The notes under the pieces were generated by a model. That model ran no database searches. It was not told the DNA's origin and was given only the letters and a program-made list of their open reading frames with translations. A stretch of 64,000 nucleotides of DNA, taken from Bacillus sp. B15-48. GTDB lineage: Bacteria; Bacillota; Bacilli; Bacillales; Cytobacillaceae. The stretch is from positions 240,750-304,749 of the forward strand of contig NZ_WOFU01000005.1 in NCBI RefSeq assembly GCF_016879755.1. The letters are read 5' to 3'. Each line of letters begins with the position of its first letter. Position 1 is the first letter of the stretch. Shown here one piece after another: positions 37,549 through 47,033 of this stretch. Position numbers and translations under genes: made by a program.

Positions 37549-38304
37549 TTATTTTTTTAAGAATTCATCAACTTTTTGATGATGTAGTTCTTCCCCCCAT
37601 AAGATCGCGCAATTCTCCACCTCTTTTTCTATTCTTTCAAGAATAGAGGATTCCAGCCATTTTCGCTTCAATATTGACTTGTAGGCTGCTAAGACGCTCG
37701 GGTCCTTTTCCAATAACTTATTAAGGAAAGTAAGACAACTTTCATAAGAATCCCCATCATATAACTCATTCAAAAAACCCATTTTTAAAAGTTCCTCGTC
37801 TGAGTAAATCGTACTGTCCGCTAGCATTTTAAGGGCTACTGACGAAGGAAACTTCTCAAATAGAATGGTTCCTCCTCCCCATCCTGTTGTGATTCCAAGC
37901 CCGCCTTGAACAAAACCAGCCTTCAATCCTTTTCTTCCTAGGCGGAAATCGCACGCTGTGGCAATCTCACAACCTCCACCTGTCGCCGTGCCATTCATTA
38001 ACGCAATTGTTGGTTTAGAAAGTAGAAGGATCTTCCCAACTATATTTGCCATCCTCGAAAGCATCGGATAGGCCTCGTCTCTCGTTTTTAGTTGATGAAA
38101 TTCAGATAAATCACCACCAGAACAAAACGCTTTCTCTCCTACTCCTGTAATTATGAATGCTTTAATATCCGAAGATTCTGCTATTTCAACCGCTGTTTCT
38201 AACCCTTCGATCACTTCATAATTTACTGCATTCCTTTTCTTTTCCCTATTAATTTTAAAAAATAACAAGCCATTTTGCTCTTCTGTTATGGAATACGCGT
38301 TCAT
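37549..38304 (-). CDS. Enoyl-CoA hydratase/isomerase (crotonase) family protein
   Basis: This 251-aa crotonase-fold protein has oxyanion-hole segments FCSGGDL and GTATGGGCEIATACD. The first catalytic glutamate position is kept (E113), but the position of the second glutamate (rat E164) is glutamine Q133, and GWGG replaces the usual GAGG. This argues against a standard hydratase and leaves open a decarboxylase, isomerase or thioesterase. ATG 38304 has AGGAGGAG upstream. It stands alone between rpmF and ylbO; its partner pathway is not visible. Confidence 0.85.
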   Translation of the reverse strand: MNAYSITEEQNGLLFFKINREKKRNAVNYEVIEGLETAVEIAESSDIKAFIITGVGEKAFCSGGDLSEFHQLKTRDEAYPMLSRMANIVGKILLLSKPTIALMNGTATGGGCEIATACDFRLGRKGLKAGFVQGGLGITTGWGGGTILFEKFPSSVALKMLADSTIYSDEELLKMGFLNELYDGDSYESCLTFLNKLLEKDPSVLAAYKSILKRKWLESSILERIEKEVENCAILWGEELHHQKVDEFLKK

Positions 38305-38414
38305 TGTTTCTCCTCCCTATTAGCAACATCAATATCTTCATTATTTTACCATTTAGAGAAACAAAAGTGGTAGCACCTTGTTCGGGCACGTTGTCAAGCA
38401 TTACCTGAACGACA

Positions 38415-38444
38415 AAAAAGCACAGGAGGTGTCCTGTGCTTTTT
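38415..38444. terminator. Terminator after rpmF
   Basis: A perfect 13-bp inverted repeat AAAAAGCACAGGA / TCCTGTGCTTTTT has the loop GGTG (38428-38431). It begins 12 bases beyond the rpmF stop. Confidence 0.93.
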
Positions 38445-38456
38445 ATTCAAGAAAAA

Positions 38457-38630
38457 TTAGTCATTTACGACTTCTTTTCCTTTGTATGTTCCGCATTCTT
38501 TACATACACGGTGAGCAAGTTTCATTTCACCGCAGTTAGGGCACGCAACCATGCCTGGAACTTGTAATTTAAAATGAGTACGGCGTTTTCTTTTTGCAGT
38601 TTTAGACGTTCTTCTAAATGGTACAGCCAT
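38457..38630 (-). CDS. rpmF: 50S ribosomal protein L32
   Basis: L32 is a 57-aa basic ribosomal protein. It begins [19 protein letters not shown] and has the zinc-ribbon pattern CPNC...CKEC, so it is the zinc-binding (C+) form. ATG 38630 has AAGGAGGTG upstream; three extra codons upstream are not part of the protein. It is coupled with the upstream yceD-type gene, as usual. Confidence 0.97.
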   Translation of the reverse strand: MAVPFRRTSKTAKRKRRTHFKLQVPGMVACPNCGEMKLAHRVCKECGTYKGKEVVND

Positions 38631-38713
38631 TCTTCCCACCTCCTTAAAGAGATTTAAAGGTAGTTTGTTGAAGTCCAGATTAACCGGTTCTTCATCATTT
38701 TAGTACAGGTGAT

Positions 38714-39238
38714 TCAATCATTTGATGAATCATTTTGTTCAAAGAACTTGGCGAGTTCGGCAAGCCGTGGATCCACTTTTTGTTGCTTTTCTTTTCCGCG
38801 AATCACTTCCCAATCTTTTCCTGATTGGGGAGCACCACCCTTGCTATTGTCATCATCACTAAAAACCTGCATTGGCACTTCAAGTAAGAGAATTTCTCTA
38901 ATCACAGGCATTAAATCAATGACATCGCCTTTTACACGATGTACTTCTTCACCGGTTTCATATTCAGCTTCACCTAAAAGGAAGGTTTCAGTTGTTTCTA
39001 CATTAACTGGATAGTTAACATCAACCAGTGTCCGAGAACAAGGAAGGATCAAATAACCAACAATACGAATATGAAAGGTTATTTTTGTTGAACTAATGTC
39101 AACCCTACCCGTTATATGCATCGGTGATACGTCACGAATGGATGAATCAACATCTTTAATCTCATCCACCTTTATCGTTTCATCCACCGCAAAGTCCTTG
39201 TTTCGATATTTTTGTAACTGACTCATTGTCCATTTCAT
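38714..39238 (-). CDS. ylbN: YceD/DUF177 family protein (YlbN)
   Basis: This 174-aa protein of the YceD family is linked in bacteria and plastids to 23S rRNA accumulation and is nearly always paired with rpmF. Visible features are a beta-rich middle (ISSTKITFHIRIVGYLILPCSRTLVDVNYPV, in segments) with the single Cys of the CSR motif, and the C-terminal PQSGKDWEVIRG followed by KVDPRLAELAKFF. ATG 39238 follows GGGGTG. Confidence 0.92.
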   Translation of the reverse strand: MKWTMSQLQKYRNKDFAVDETIKVDEIKDVDSSIRDVSPMHITGRVDISSTKITFHIRIVGYLILPCSRTLVDVNYPVNVETTETFLLGEAEYETGEEVHRVKGDVIDLMPVIREILLLEVPMQVFSDDDNSKGGAPQSGKDWEVIRGKEKQQKVDPRLAELAKFFEQNDSSND

Positions 39239-39397
39239 AGAATCACCCCAAGGCAACAAAGGTAATTATAGCTTTCGCTTACCTATTTGTCAATATTTTT
39301 TCTTTACAGTATAATGTAAACGTTATTACATAGATTTAAACACTTTCCGTTTAGCGATTCTTCTTTCTTACATGATAGAAGAAATGAAGGAGGAAAA

Positions 39398-40594
39398 ATG
39401 AAAGCAGTCGGGGTAATTGTTGAATATAATCCTTTTCATAATGGCCATAAGTACCATCTTGAGCGAGCTAAAGAAACATCTGGCGCCTCAATTGTTATTG
39501 CAGTCATGAGCGGCAACTTCCTACAACGTGGTGAACCAGCATTATTATCCAAATGGGCGCGTACCGAAATGGCTTTGCTTGGTGGTGTTGATCTCGTTTT
39601 CGAATTGCCTTATCGGTTTGCCACGCAAAATGCTGATATTTTTGCAGGCGGAGCTGTGTCAATTCTCGAAGCTGCACGGTGTGATTCCCTTTGTTTCGGA
39701 AGCGAATCTGGTGACCTACAGACTTTCACTAATACACTAAGTTTTCTTGATGAAAATGAGGAATCTTTCCATAAAAGTGTAAAAGAATATAGCGGCCAAG
39801 GGGTGAGCTATCCAAAAGCCGTTTCACTTAGTTTTGATTCGCTTGCAGACAACAATCAGCTGCTTGATTTAACAAAACCAAACAATAGTCTAGGCTTACA
39901 ATATGTTTCTGCTATTAAGAAACAACAAGCATCAATAAAAGCAATGACGATTACACGAAAGAATGCACAATATCATGACGACCAGTTTTCCTCAAATACC
40001 ATTGCAAGTGCAACAAGCATACGAAAAGCATTATTTACTAATGTTAGCGGGGTTCACTCTTATCTTCCGCATACTTCTTATCATTTACTCTTAAAATATA
40101 AAAAAGATTATGGACAATTCCATTCATGGGAAAATTATTGGCCATTACTAAGATATAAACTGCTTCAATGCCAACGAAACGAACTAAAGGAGTACCATGA
40201 AGTTGAAGAAGGCATAGAAAACAGACTATTTAATGCCGCTATTCATGCAGATTCTTTCCAAACTTTCATGAAAATTGTTAAAACGAAACGATATACGTGG
40301 ACAAGATTGCAAAGGGTTTGTCTCCATCTATTAATGAATATTAAAAGGGAAGAAATGATTAAGACAGAAAAGGCTGACTATTTAAGGCTATTAGGTATGA
40401 CGAAGGCAGGCAGAGAATATTTACATATGAATAAAAATCATTTCACCCTCCCTGTCATTTCAAAAGTATCGGCAAATAGTGACTTGCTTGAACTCGACAT
40501 CCGTGCATCAAGAATGTATTCACTAGGCCTACCAATCGAAAAACAAAACGAGCTTCTCAAACTCGAATTTTCACAACCACCCATTTATATATAG
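39398..40594 (+). CDS. tmcAL: tRNA(Met) cytidine acetate ligase TmcAL
   Basis: TmcAL (YlbM) forms N4-acetylcytidine at the wobble base of elongator tRNA-Met from acetate and ATP. It is a nucleotidyltransferase fold with the HxGH-type motif EYNPFHNGHKYHLERAK and the SGNFLQRGEPALLSKWARTEMAL segment. It has 398 aa, close to the family norm. ATG 39398 follows AGGAGG. It is divergent from ylbN and followed by a strong terminator. Confidence 0.95.
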   Translation: MKAVGVIVEYNPFHNGHKYHLERAKETSGASIVIAVMSGNFLQRGEPALLSKWARTEMALLGGVDLVFELPYRFATQNADIFAGGAVSILEAARCDSLCFGSESGDLQTFTNTLSFLDENEESFHKSVKEYSGQGVSYPKAVSLSFDSLADNNQLLDLTKPNNSLGLQYVSAIKKQQASIKAMTITRKNAQYHDDQFSSNTIASATSIRKALFTNVSGVHSYLPHTSYHLLLKYKKDYGQFHSWENYWPLLRYKLLQCQRNELKEYHEVEEGIENRLFNAAIHADSFQTFMKIVKTKRYTWTRLQRVCLHLLMNIKREEMIKTEKADYLRLLGMTKAGREYLHMNKNHFTLPVISKVSANSDLLELDIRASRMYSLGLPIEKQNELLKLEFSQPPIYI

Positions 40595-40635
40595 TGATCG
40601 ACAGTAGACTTTTTGGTCATTTCTAAAAGAGCGAG

Positions 40636-40669
40636 AAAAACAAGCTGAAGTTTCAATCAGCTTGTTTTT
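40636..40669. terminator. Convergent terminator of tmcAL and ylbL
   Basis: AAAAACAAGCTGA / TCAGCTTGTTTTT (40636-40648, 40657-40669) form a 13-bp perfect stem. The ylbL stop (40653-40655) lies in the loop, so the last ylbL codons are part of the terminator. Confidence 0.92.
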
Positions 40670-41681
40670 GTTTCAAATTTTCAAAGAAAAAAATAGCATC
40701 ATCAAAATGATCGACCGGAATAATCTTCATAGTTGTATTTATATCAGCAGCCGTTTGAACAGCTACTTCATAATTTGAATCTTGACCTCCCTCTTCACTC
40801 GGGGCTAAAAAGAAATCCGCACCTGCTTTATCAGCAGCCACAATCTTTTGCTCAATCCCACCAATTCGACCAACATTTCCATCCGGGGAAATCGTCCCAG
40901 TTCCGGCAATATGATACCCTTTCGTTAAATCCTCTTTTATTAACTGATTATAAATTTCTAGTGAAAACATCAAGCCTGCCGAAGGTCCGCCAATTTCATC
41001 TGTTTTCACTTCGACTTTAGGGTCAACCACCAATTCCTTATCATCTATTAATGAAATTCCAATCCCGGCCCGCCCACTATTATCACTAAATTCTTGCAAA
41101 GCAAGCTCCAATTTCTCTGTATGGCCGTTTTTATCAACAGTCAATGTAATTGTTTCACCCGCATCTTTGCTTGAAACATAGTTGATAAATTCTGTAGAGG
41201 AGTTGAAGTTGTTCCCATCAATTTCAACAATACGGTTCCCGACTTCCAATTTTCCTTCTGCTGGCATATCAGGGATCACTTGAAGAACAAAAATCCCTTT
41301 ATATTTATACTCAATAGGCAGGCCTGCCTTTTTATAGGCAACCTCAATTGCATTCATTTTCGAGTGATCCATCATATGAAGCTGCCGACTCGTATAATCT
41401 GCATCTGTTTCATTCTCACCACGGATTTCCTCTAATGTGTAAATATGTTGGTAATCACTAAATTGAGCCATCAAATAGGAATAAATATTCGCTCTTCCCA
41501 TTCTAATGGTTGTTAACATTAAACTACCTTCTATCTCATGTCCACCTTCAACCTTGATAATTGGCGCTAACTCTTTAGCCATTCCAGGTTTAGATACATA
41601 ATAGGGCAAATGGTATAATGAACTAATAAAGAGCAGCACGGCTAATATTAGTGTTAATCTTAATGTTCTTTTGTTACTCAT
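40653..41681 (-). CDS. ddcP: PDZ/Lon-like membrane protease YlbL (DdcP)
   Basis: DdcP is a membrane-anchored serine protease that, with CtpA, removes the division inhibitor YneA after DNA damage in B. subtilis. It has one N-terminal membrane segment (about residues 5-25), a PDZ domain (about 115-190; IPDMPAEGKLEVGNRIVEIDGNNF) and a C-terminal Lon-type domain with the Ser of GGPSAGLMF and a Lys in GGIEQKIVAADKAGA. ATG 41681 is taken as start; it overlaps the ylbK stop by four bases. It has 342 aa. An ATG at 41702 is an alternative. Confidence 0.94.
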   Translation of the reverse strand: MSNKRTLRLTLILAVLLFISSLYHLPYYVSKPGMAKELAPIIKVEGGHEIEGSLMLTTIRMGRANIYSYLMAQFSDYQHIYTLEEIRGENETDADYTSRQLHMMDHSKMNAIEVAYKKAGLPIEYKYKGIFVLQVIPDMPAEGKLEVGNRIVEIDGNNFNSSTEFINYVSSKDAGETITLTVDKNGHTEKLELALQEFSDNSGRAGIGISLIDDKELVVDPKVEVKTDEIGGPSAGLMFSLEIYNQLIKEDLTKGYHIAGTGTISPDGNVGRIGGIEQKIVAADKAGADFFLAPSEEGGQDSNYEVAVQTAADINTTMKIIPVDHFDDAIFFFENLKQKQAD

Positions 41682-42469
41682 GATGATTGCGGCTCCTTCC
41701 ATTGCGCAATTACTTCATTGATTTTTACGATATTCTTTTTTGCCTCTTCCTCACCGATGGAAATAATTTCATCAATATTAGTAAATTCCTTAGAACTATA
41801 CATTTCTACTCTTGGCCTTATCATAATATCTGATGCATATTCCCTACTTTTTACAAGTTCCATTTGCATAATATCAAGACTTTGCATAATTACATCAAAT
41901 ATAGATGAAATTTCAACCTTTGTTTTAACATGAGAAACATCTACAGCTATGACGAGATCAGCCCCCATTTCCTTTACGACAGATACAGGAATACGATCGA
42001 CGACGCCACCATCAATTAATAAACGTCCGTTCAATTTTTCCGGAGTAAAAATTCCGGGGATGGCTATACTCGCCCTAACAGCATCTGCAATCGGCCCTGT
42101 TTTAAAAACCACTTTTTCACCTGAAACTAAATCGGTTGCGACAACAGCGGTCGGGATATCTAATTGTTGCAATTCTTTCCCATGTGTAAATATTCGAATA
42201 AGCTCCTTTACTCTCTTTCCAGCAATAAAGCCCATCTTAGGTACAGTAAAATCCAAATAATATTTTCTCTTGAAAGCTTTTGATAATTTATAAAGCCGAT
42301 TTATGTCCAAACCCGCAGCATAAAAGCAACCAACCATCGCTCCCATACTGCTTCCAGCAATCATATCGATTGGAATTTTCGCGTCCTTCAGCACCTTTAT
42401 CACACCAAGATGAGCAAACCCTCGAGCTCCCCCCGACCCAAGAGCTAAACCAATTTTGGGACGCCTCAA
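41678..42469 (-). CDS. ylbK: Patatin-like phospholipase YlbK
   Basis: This 263-aa lipid hydrolase of the patatin/RssA family has an oxyanion loop GSGGARGFAHLG, the nucleophile motif GSSMG and the catalytic aspartate motif DGGVVDRIP. The natural substrate is not known. The start is TTG 42469 after a G-rich ribosome site; no ATG lies nearby in frame. It is coupled to ddcP. Confidence 0.92.
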   Translation of the reverse strand: MRRPKIGLALGSGGARGFAHLGVIKVLKDAKIPIDMIAGSSMGAMVGCFYAAGLDINRLYKLSKAFKRKYYLDFTVPKMGFIAGKRVKELIRIFTHGKELQQLDIPTAVVATDLVSGEKVVFKTGPIADAVRASIAIPGIFTPEKLNGRLLIDGGVVDRIPVSVVKEMGADLVIAVDVSHVKTKVEISSIFDVIMQSLDIMQMELVKSREYASDIMIRPRVEMYSSKEFTNIDEIISIGEEEAKKNIVKINEVIAQWKEPQSS

Positions 42470-42713
42470 ATCAATTTCCCCCTTTTATCTTAGATAAACT
42501 TTTGGTCTAAAATTCAATTTTGACCAGTATATTGGATTATATGAGGACAAGGTGTTATTCAATGATGTTCCTACTTCTTATATATGGCTTAATTTGGTTC
42601 TTAAGTACAATATGTAGTCCATATATAACCATCGTGCTAATAGATAATATTCTTTATTTTATCACTGTTTAATTAGGTTTCACAGCAGAAGCGCTGCGTA
42701 GGGAGGATGTTTT

Positions 42714-43943
42714 GTGTTTAAATCAAAGTTAAAAACAATATTCCTTGCCATTTCGGTTACTGTTTTGGCGGCATCAATGATTATTTTTCCGAAAGAATCA
42801 TTAGACGCATCCATAAGAGGGTTAAATATGTGGTGGGAAATCGTTTTTCCGTCATTACTCCCTTTCTTCATCTTATCTGAATTATTAATTGGGTTTGGTG
42901 TTGTAAAGTTTATTGGTGTCCTCCTTGAGCCCTTCATGAGACCGTTATTCCGCGTACCGGGTGTAGGTGGTTTTGTATGGGCAATGAGTATGGCATCAGG
43001 TTCTCCGTCTGGAGCAAAACTTACAGCTACATTAAGATTGGACAAACAGCTTAGTAAAATAGAAGCCGAAAGACTTGCTTCATTTACCAATTCTTCTAAT
43101 CCTCTATTTATTTTTGGAGCCGTTTCAGTAGGCTTTTTTCATAACGCCCAACTTGGGGTGATTCTAGCAATGGCGCACTATCTTGGGATTATAAGCGTTG
43201 GGTTATTGATGAGATTTTATGGTAATAATGAAGATAATGCAAATGACGAACCTAAAGAAAAGAAAAGAAAGGTTTCTCTTCTCGCAGCTTTTTCTGCATT
43301 ACATGAAACTCGGGTTAATGATGAGCGTCCAATCGGAAAATTACTTGGTGACGCTGTTATGTCATCCATCCAAACACTGTTAATGATCGGTGGATTCATT
43401 ATTATTTTCTCTGTTATTAATAAAATTCTATTTCTTTTAGGGATAACTGCGTTTCTAGCCAGCTTTATTGAACTAGCCTTACAATTCCTTGGATTAAATG
43501 AAATGTTAAGTATGGCGTTTATTTCTGGCCTATTTGAAATCACAATGGGAAGTCAATTAGCTAGTCAAGTTCAAGACGCAACTTTATTAAATCAAATGAT
43601 TATTACTAGCTTTATCCTTGGTTTCGGTGGGTTTAGTGTCCAAGCACAAGTGGCAAGTCTTCTCGCACCTACAGATATTCGCTTTAAGCCTTTTTTCATC
43701 GCCAGAATTTTTCATGGTGTACTTGCTGCTCTTTATACACTACTTTTATGGGAACCCGTTTATATCCGTTTTTTTCAGTCAGAAAGTCCGTCTAATGCAA
43801 TGCCTGTAATGAATAGACTTGTAGAGGAAGGTTCTAAATTAGCTGATTTCCATTTCTCATTTACGGAATTAGGTCCTTTAATTACCCTTTGTTCTTTATT
43901 GATTTATATCCTTATTTACTACAAACGGATGCAGAATGAATCT

Positions 43944-43949
<6 letters not shown>
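42714..43949 (+). CDS. ylbJ: Sporulation integral membrane protein YlbJ
   Basis: YlbJ is a mother-cell membrane protein required for spore cortex formation in B. subtilis. It has 411 aa with about nine membrane segments and two nucleoside-recognition/gate-type domains, with repeated glycine-rich motifs (MASGSPSGAKLTATL; GLFEITMGSQLASQV; SFILGFGGFSVQAQ). GTG 42714 has AGGGAGGA upstream. In B. subtilis it is SigE-dependent; no convincing SigE promoter was identified in the 244-base gap. Confidence 0.93.
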
Positions 43950-45028
<1,079 letters not shown>

Positions 45029-45108
45029 ATTCTAACTCCCTCACTAATGAGTATCGACCATTTTTCCTCACTTAGCTTTCCTCACATAAAAAAATAGTAT
45101 CCAAAAAT

Positions 45109-45137
45109 GTATAAGCTTCTCTTTTGTGGAAATAATA
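45109..45137 (+). promoter_or_regulatory. SigF/SigG promoter of csfG
   Basis: GTATA (45109-45113), 14 bases, then GGAAATAATA (45128-45137). The -10 matches the SigF consensus GGnrAnAnTw at every fixed position and the -35 matches GywTA. The predicted start is at about 45143. Confidence 0.8.
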
Positions 45138-45142
45138 TAATT

Positions 45143-45292
45143 AACAACATCAATTCGAGGATGTTGTTGCCAACCGCGGAGAAGACTTACGTTTCCCCTT
45201 AAGTTCTTCCTCCGGTTTCTCCTCTCCCTTTGCCTTCTATCTCAAATATGAGATGTGGAAGGACCCTGCAAATATGCAGGGTTTTCTTTTTT
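45143..45292 (+). ncRNA. csfG: Sporulation small RNA CsfG
   Basis: This non-coding transcript is predicted between rsmD and ylbG. It begins with hairpin AACAACATC/GATGTTGTT (45143-45168) and continues with a GCGGAGAAGACTTA stem whose loops are C/U-rich (TTCTTCCTCC; TTTCTCCTCTCCC). It then has hairpin ATCTCA-AATA-TGAGAT (45239-45254) and ends with terminator CCCTGCA-AATA-TGCAGGG (45264-45281) plus a T-run to about 45292. Forespore-expressed CsfG occupies exactly this ylbG-ylbH gap in B. subtilis. The C/U-rich loops could pair with ribosome-binding sites. The older Rfam 'ylbH leader' describes the same region read on the other strand. Confidence 0.8.
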
Positions 45293-45376
45293 TATATCAT
45301 CGTTTGGCGAACCTTAAAAGCAAAGACAAAAAGCGCAAGCGCCTCTCGTCAAAAAGCAAAGGTGCTAAACGCTTTA

Positions 45377-45652
45377 TTAAATCCCCATCTTATAGTCATA
45401 TTCTTTTGCTTTATCAGGGATTGAATTTTCGTATTTCATTTTTAAAAATGGCTTATAGGAGGGTTCAACCTTTTTTACAAAGGAATATGAACTGATTTTC
45501 TGAATCAATGCCTCCGTGTCCTCTTGATTGCAATACAGGACTACATATTTTAGCCTACGTGATACGTAATGGACATTCCCGAATCTTCTAAGCATTTTAG
45601 CCTGCTTTAATGAGTAAAGCCAAATAATGATTCCTTGTCTTTGACCAATCAT
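45377..45652 (-). CDS. ylbG: DUF2129 protein YlbG
   Basis: This 91-aa protein of the UPF0298/DUF2129 family starts [19 protein letters not shown], with the conserved [20 protein letters not shown] and [13 protein letters not shown] motifs. The function is unknown. It lies between ylbF and csfG as in other bacilli. The 83 bases between its stop and the csfG terminator (45294-45376) hold a GCGCAAGCGCC stretch and no gene. Confidence 0.9.
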   Translation of the reverse strand: MIGQRQGIIIWLYSLKQAKMLRRFGNVHYVSRRLKYVVLYCNQEDTEALIQKISSYSFVKKVEPSYKPFLKMKYENSIPDKAKEYDYKMGI

Positions 45653-45739
45653 ATTCCTTCCCCTTCAAAAAACATATCTGTTTTTTTTCATAGTTTAGCA
45701 TAAATAGACTACTCTTTACAATCACCCATTAGAAAAGTT

Positions 45740-45774
45740 TTCCAAAAAACAAAAGCATGGGAGACCCCATGCTT
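45740..45774 (-). terminator. Terminator after ylbF
   Basis: On the minus strand AAGCATGGG-GTCT-CCCATGCTT (45774-45753) is followed by TTGTTTTTT. The first bases belong to the ylbF stop. Confidence 0.9.
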
Positions 45775-46216
45775 ACGAACATCCACAACTTCCGCCGCTC
45801 CCACAGCCACCGCTACATCCTCCAGCAGTATCAAAAAACGGGTTTCCTGTCGGCACTTTTACATGATCAGAAACAGATTTGCCAATGATAACGCTAATTT
45901 CGTCCAATAACCCTTGAAGATCGTTTTCTGCTTTTTTAAATTCTGAAACACAGTCATCAAGGTCTACTTCCCTTTTCAAAATTCGAATTTGACTCATGAC
46001 TTCTTTATACTCAGGGTGATACCTTCCGAACCTTTGCACTTCTTCATAGCGTTCCTTCATCTTAACAAAAGCGTGAATCTTATGTTGTGTTTCCTTCGTT
46101 GTTTTAACTTTATATAGAGATTGCCGATAATTTTCAACGACATCGGAATTTAGGACCATTTGAATAAGTTCATCCGCTTTATCCAAAAGTTCAACTCTTT
46201 CAATTGTAGCAAGCAT
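45773..46216 (-). CDS. ylbF: YlbF-family regulator (Y-complex subunit)
   Basis: YlbF forms the YlbF-YmcA-YaaT complex, which carries [4Fe-4S] clusters, controls RNase Y specificity and is required for competence, biofilm and sporulation. It is a helical protein of 147 aa: helices at about 10-110, then a Cys/Gly-rich C-terminal tail GGCSGGCGSGGSCGCS with four cysteines, which may bind a cluster. ATG 46216 follows GGAGGTG. Confidence 0.92.
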   Translation of the reverse strand: MLATIERVELLDKADELIQMVLNSDVVENYRQSLYKVKTTKETQHKIHAFVKMKERYEEVQRFGRYHPEYKEVMSQIRILKREVDLDDCVSEFKKAENDLQGLLDEISVIIGKSVSDHVKVPTGNPFFDTAGGCSGGCGSGGSCGCS

Positions 46217-46301
46217 GGTTGCCCACCTCCGTACAATATTCTAACACGAATCGGTGAGAAAAGCGATGCAACCAAAAATAGCTTCTTTGTTCAAAAGTAG
46301 C

Positions 46302-46541
46302 TTATGTCTGTGAATTCATATTTGCAAACATTTGCATCATCATGGACGCCATCTGTACTCCATTCGTAAACTTTTGAACTTGGTGCGGGATTGTTCGCTC
46401 ATAAAAATGCAGAGCGGAAATTTCTAGTGAGCTAAACTCATTCGGGTTCCTTGATAATCTTCGGTACCAATGAGGCTGAAGTCTGATAAATTCTTGTAAT
46501 TCCTTTTGTTGACGAATCTGTTCAATTATTTCTTTTCTCAT
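46302..46541 (-). CDS. ylbE: YlbE-like protein
   Basis: This 79-aa protein of the YlbE family starts MRKEIIEQIRQQKELQEFIR, with the conserved PHWYRRLSRNP and FYERTIPHQVQKF motifs. It has no known function. ATG 46541 follows GGAG. It is 11 bases after ylbD, so they are co-transcribed. Confidence 0.88.
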   Translation of the reverse strand: MRKEIIEQIRQQKELQEFIRLQPHWYRRLSRNPNEFSSLEISALHFYERTIPHQVQKFTNGVQMASMMMQMFANMNSQT

Positions 46542-46552
46542 AGTACGCTCCT

Positions 46553-46954
46553 TCAATCTTTTCTAAAAGAAAAAGGATGTGGAGGGCCATCATTTTTCGG
46601 TGTATTTGTAGGTTGATTTCCTTGGAACTGCGAGAGTACACCCTGTATTGCTGCAATGGCTTGACTTAAATGATGAATTTGACCTTGTATCTGGTCAGAA
46701 TCCATATTTTTTACAGCTGTCATCACTTTAGCTACCCAATCTCCTTTGTTTTCTTGAGTCGTCGTTTTCGCCTTCTCTGTGGCACCTTCACGGTAAGGAT
46801 CCCACCGACTGTCATCTTCCCCAAGTAAGTACCACTCTTCATATAACTCTTGCCATGTTGCCTTTTCATTTCTAACTTCTTGAACTAATTTCGGATTTTT
46901 TTTAACGAATTCTTTAAACTGCTTAATAGTGGGATGTAGCTCTTTCGTTGCCAT
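46553..46954 (-). CDS. ylbD: YlbD-family spore coat protein
   Basis: This 133-aa protein has an N-terminal KELHPTIKQFKEFVKKNPKLV helix, a central DDSRWDPYRE motif and a predicted helix followed by a Gln/Asn/Pro-rich tail. The family is annotated as spore-coat associated in bacilli. The start is ATG 46954 (MATKELHP), six bases after GAGGTG; ATG 46960 overlaps that site. Confidence 0.86.
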   Translation of the reverse strand: MATKELHPTIKQFKEFVKKNPKLVQEVRNEKATWQELYEEWYLLGEDDSRWDPYREGATEKAKTTTQENKGDWVAKVMTAVKNMDSDQIQGQIHHLSQAIAAIQGVLSQFQGNQPTNTPKNDGPPHPFSFRKD

Positions 46955-47033
46955 GTTCATCACCTCGCATCATTACAATTGCCTATAATAATTTATGTAT
47001 GAAGGAAAAAAAGGTGATTCAAACTTCGATGTC

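Noticed and set aside
38365..38410. GTAGCACCTTG...ACGTTGTCAAGC before the rpmF terminator resembles the beginning of the repeat at 22722.
   Set aside because: The similarity is short and interrupted; it may be a decayed copy but cannot be supported by eye.
45294..45376. GCGCAAGCGCC stretch, possibly a fragment of the dispersed repeat at 22722-22836.
   Set aside because: Only about a dozen bases resemble the start of that repeat; too short to call a copy.
45029..45376. A minus-strand 'ylbH leader' regulatory RNA for rsmD.
   Set aside because: The SigF promoter, the T-run after the last hairpin and the C/U-rich loops all fit a plus-strand RNA (CsfG); on the minus strand no terminator or antiterminator with a proper T-run appears before rsmD.
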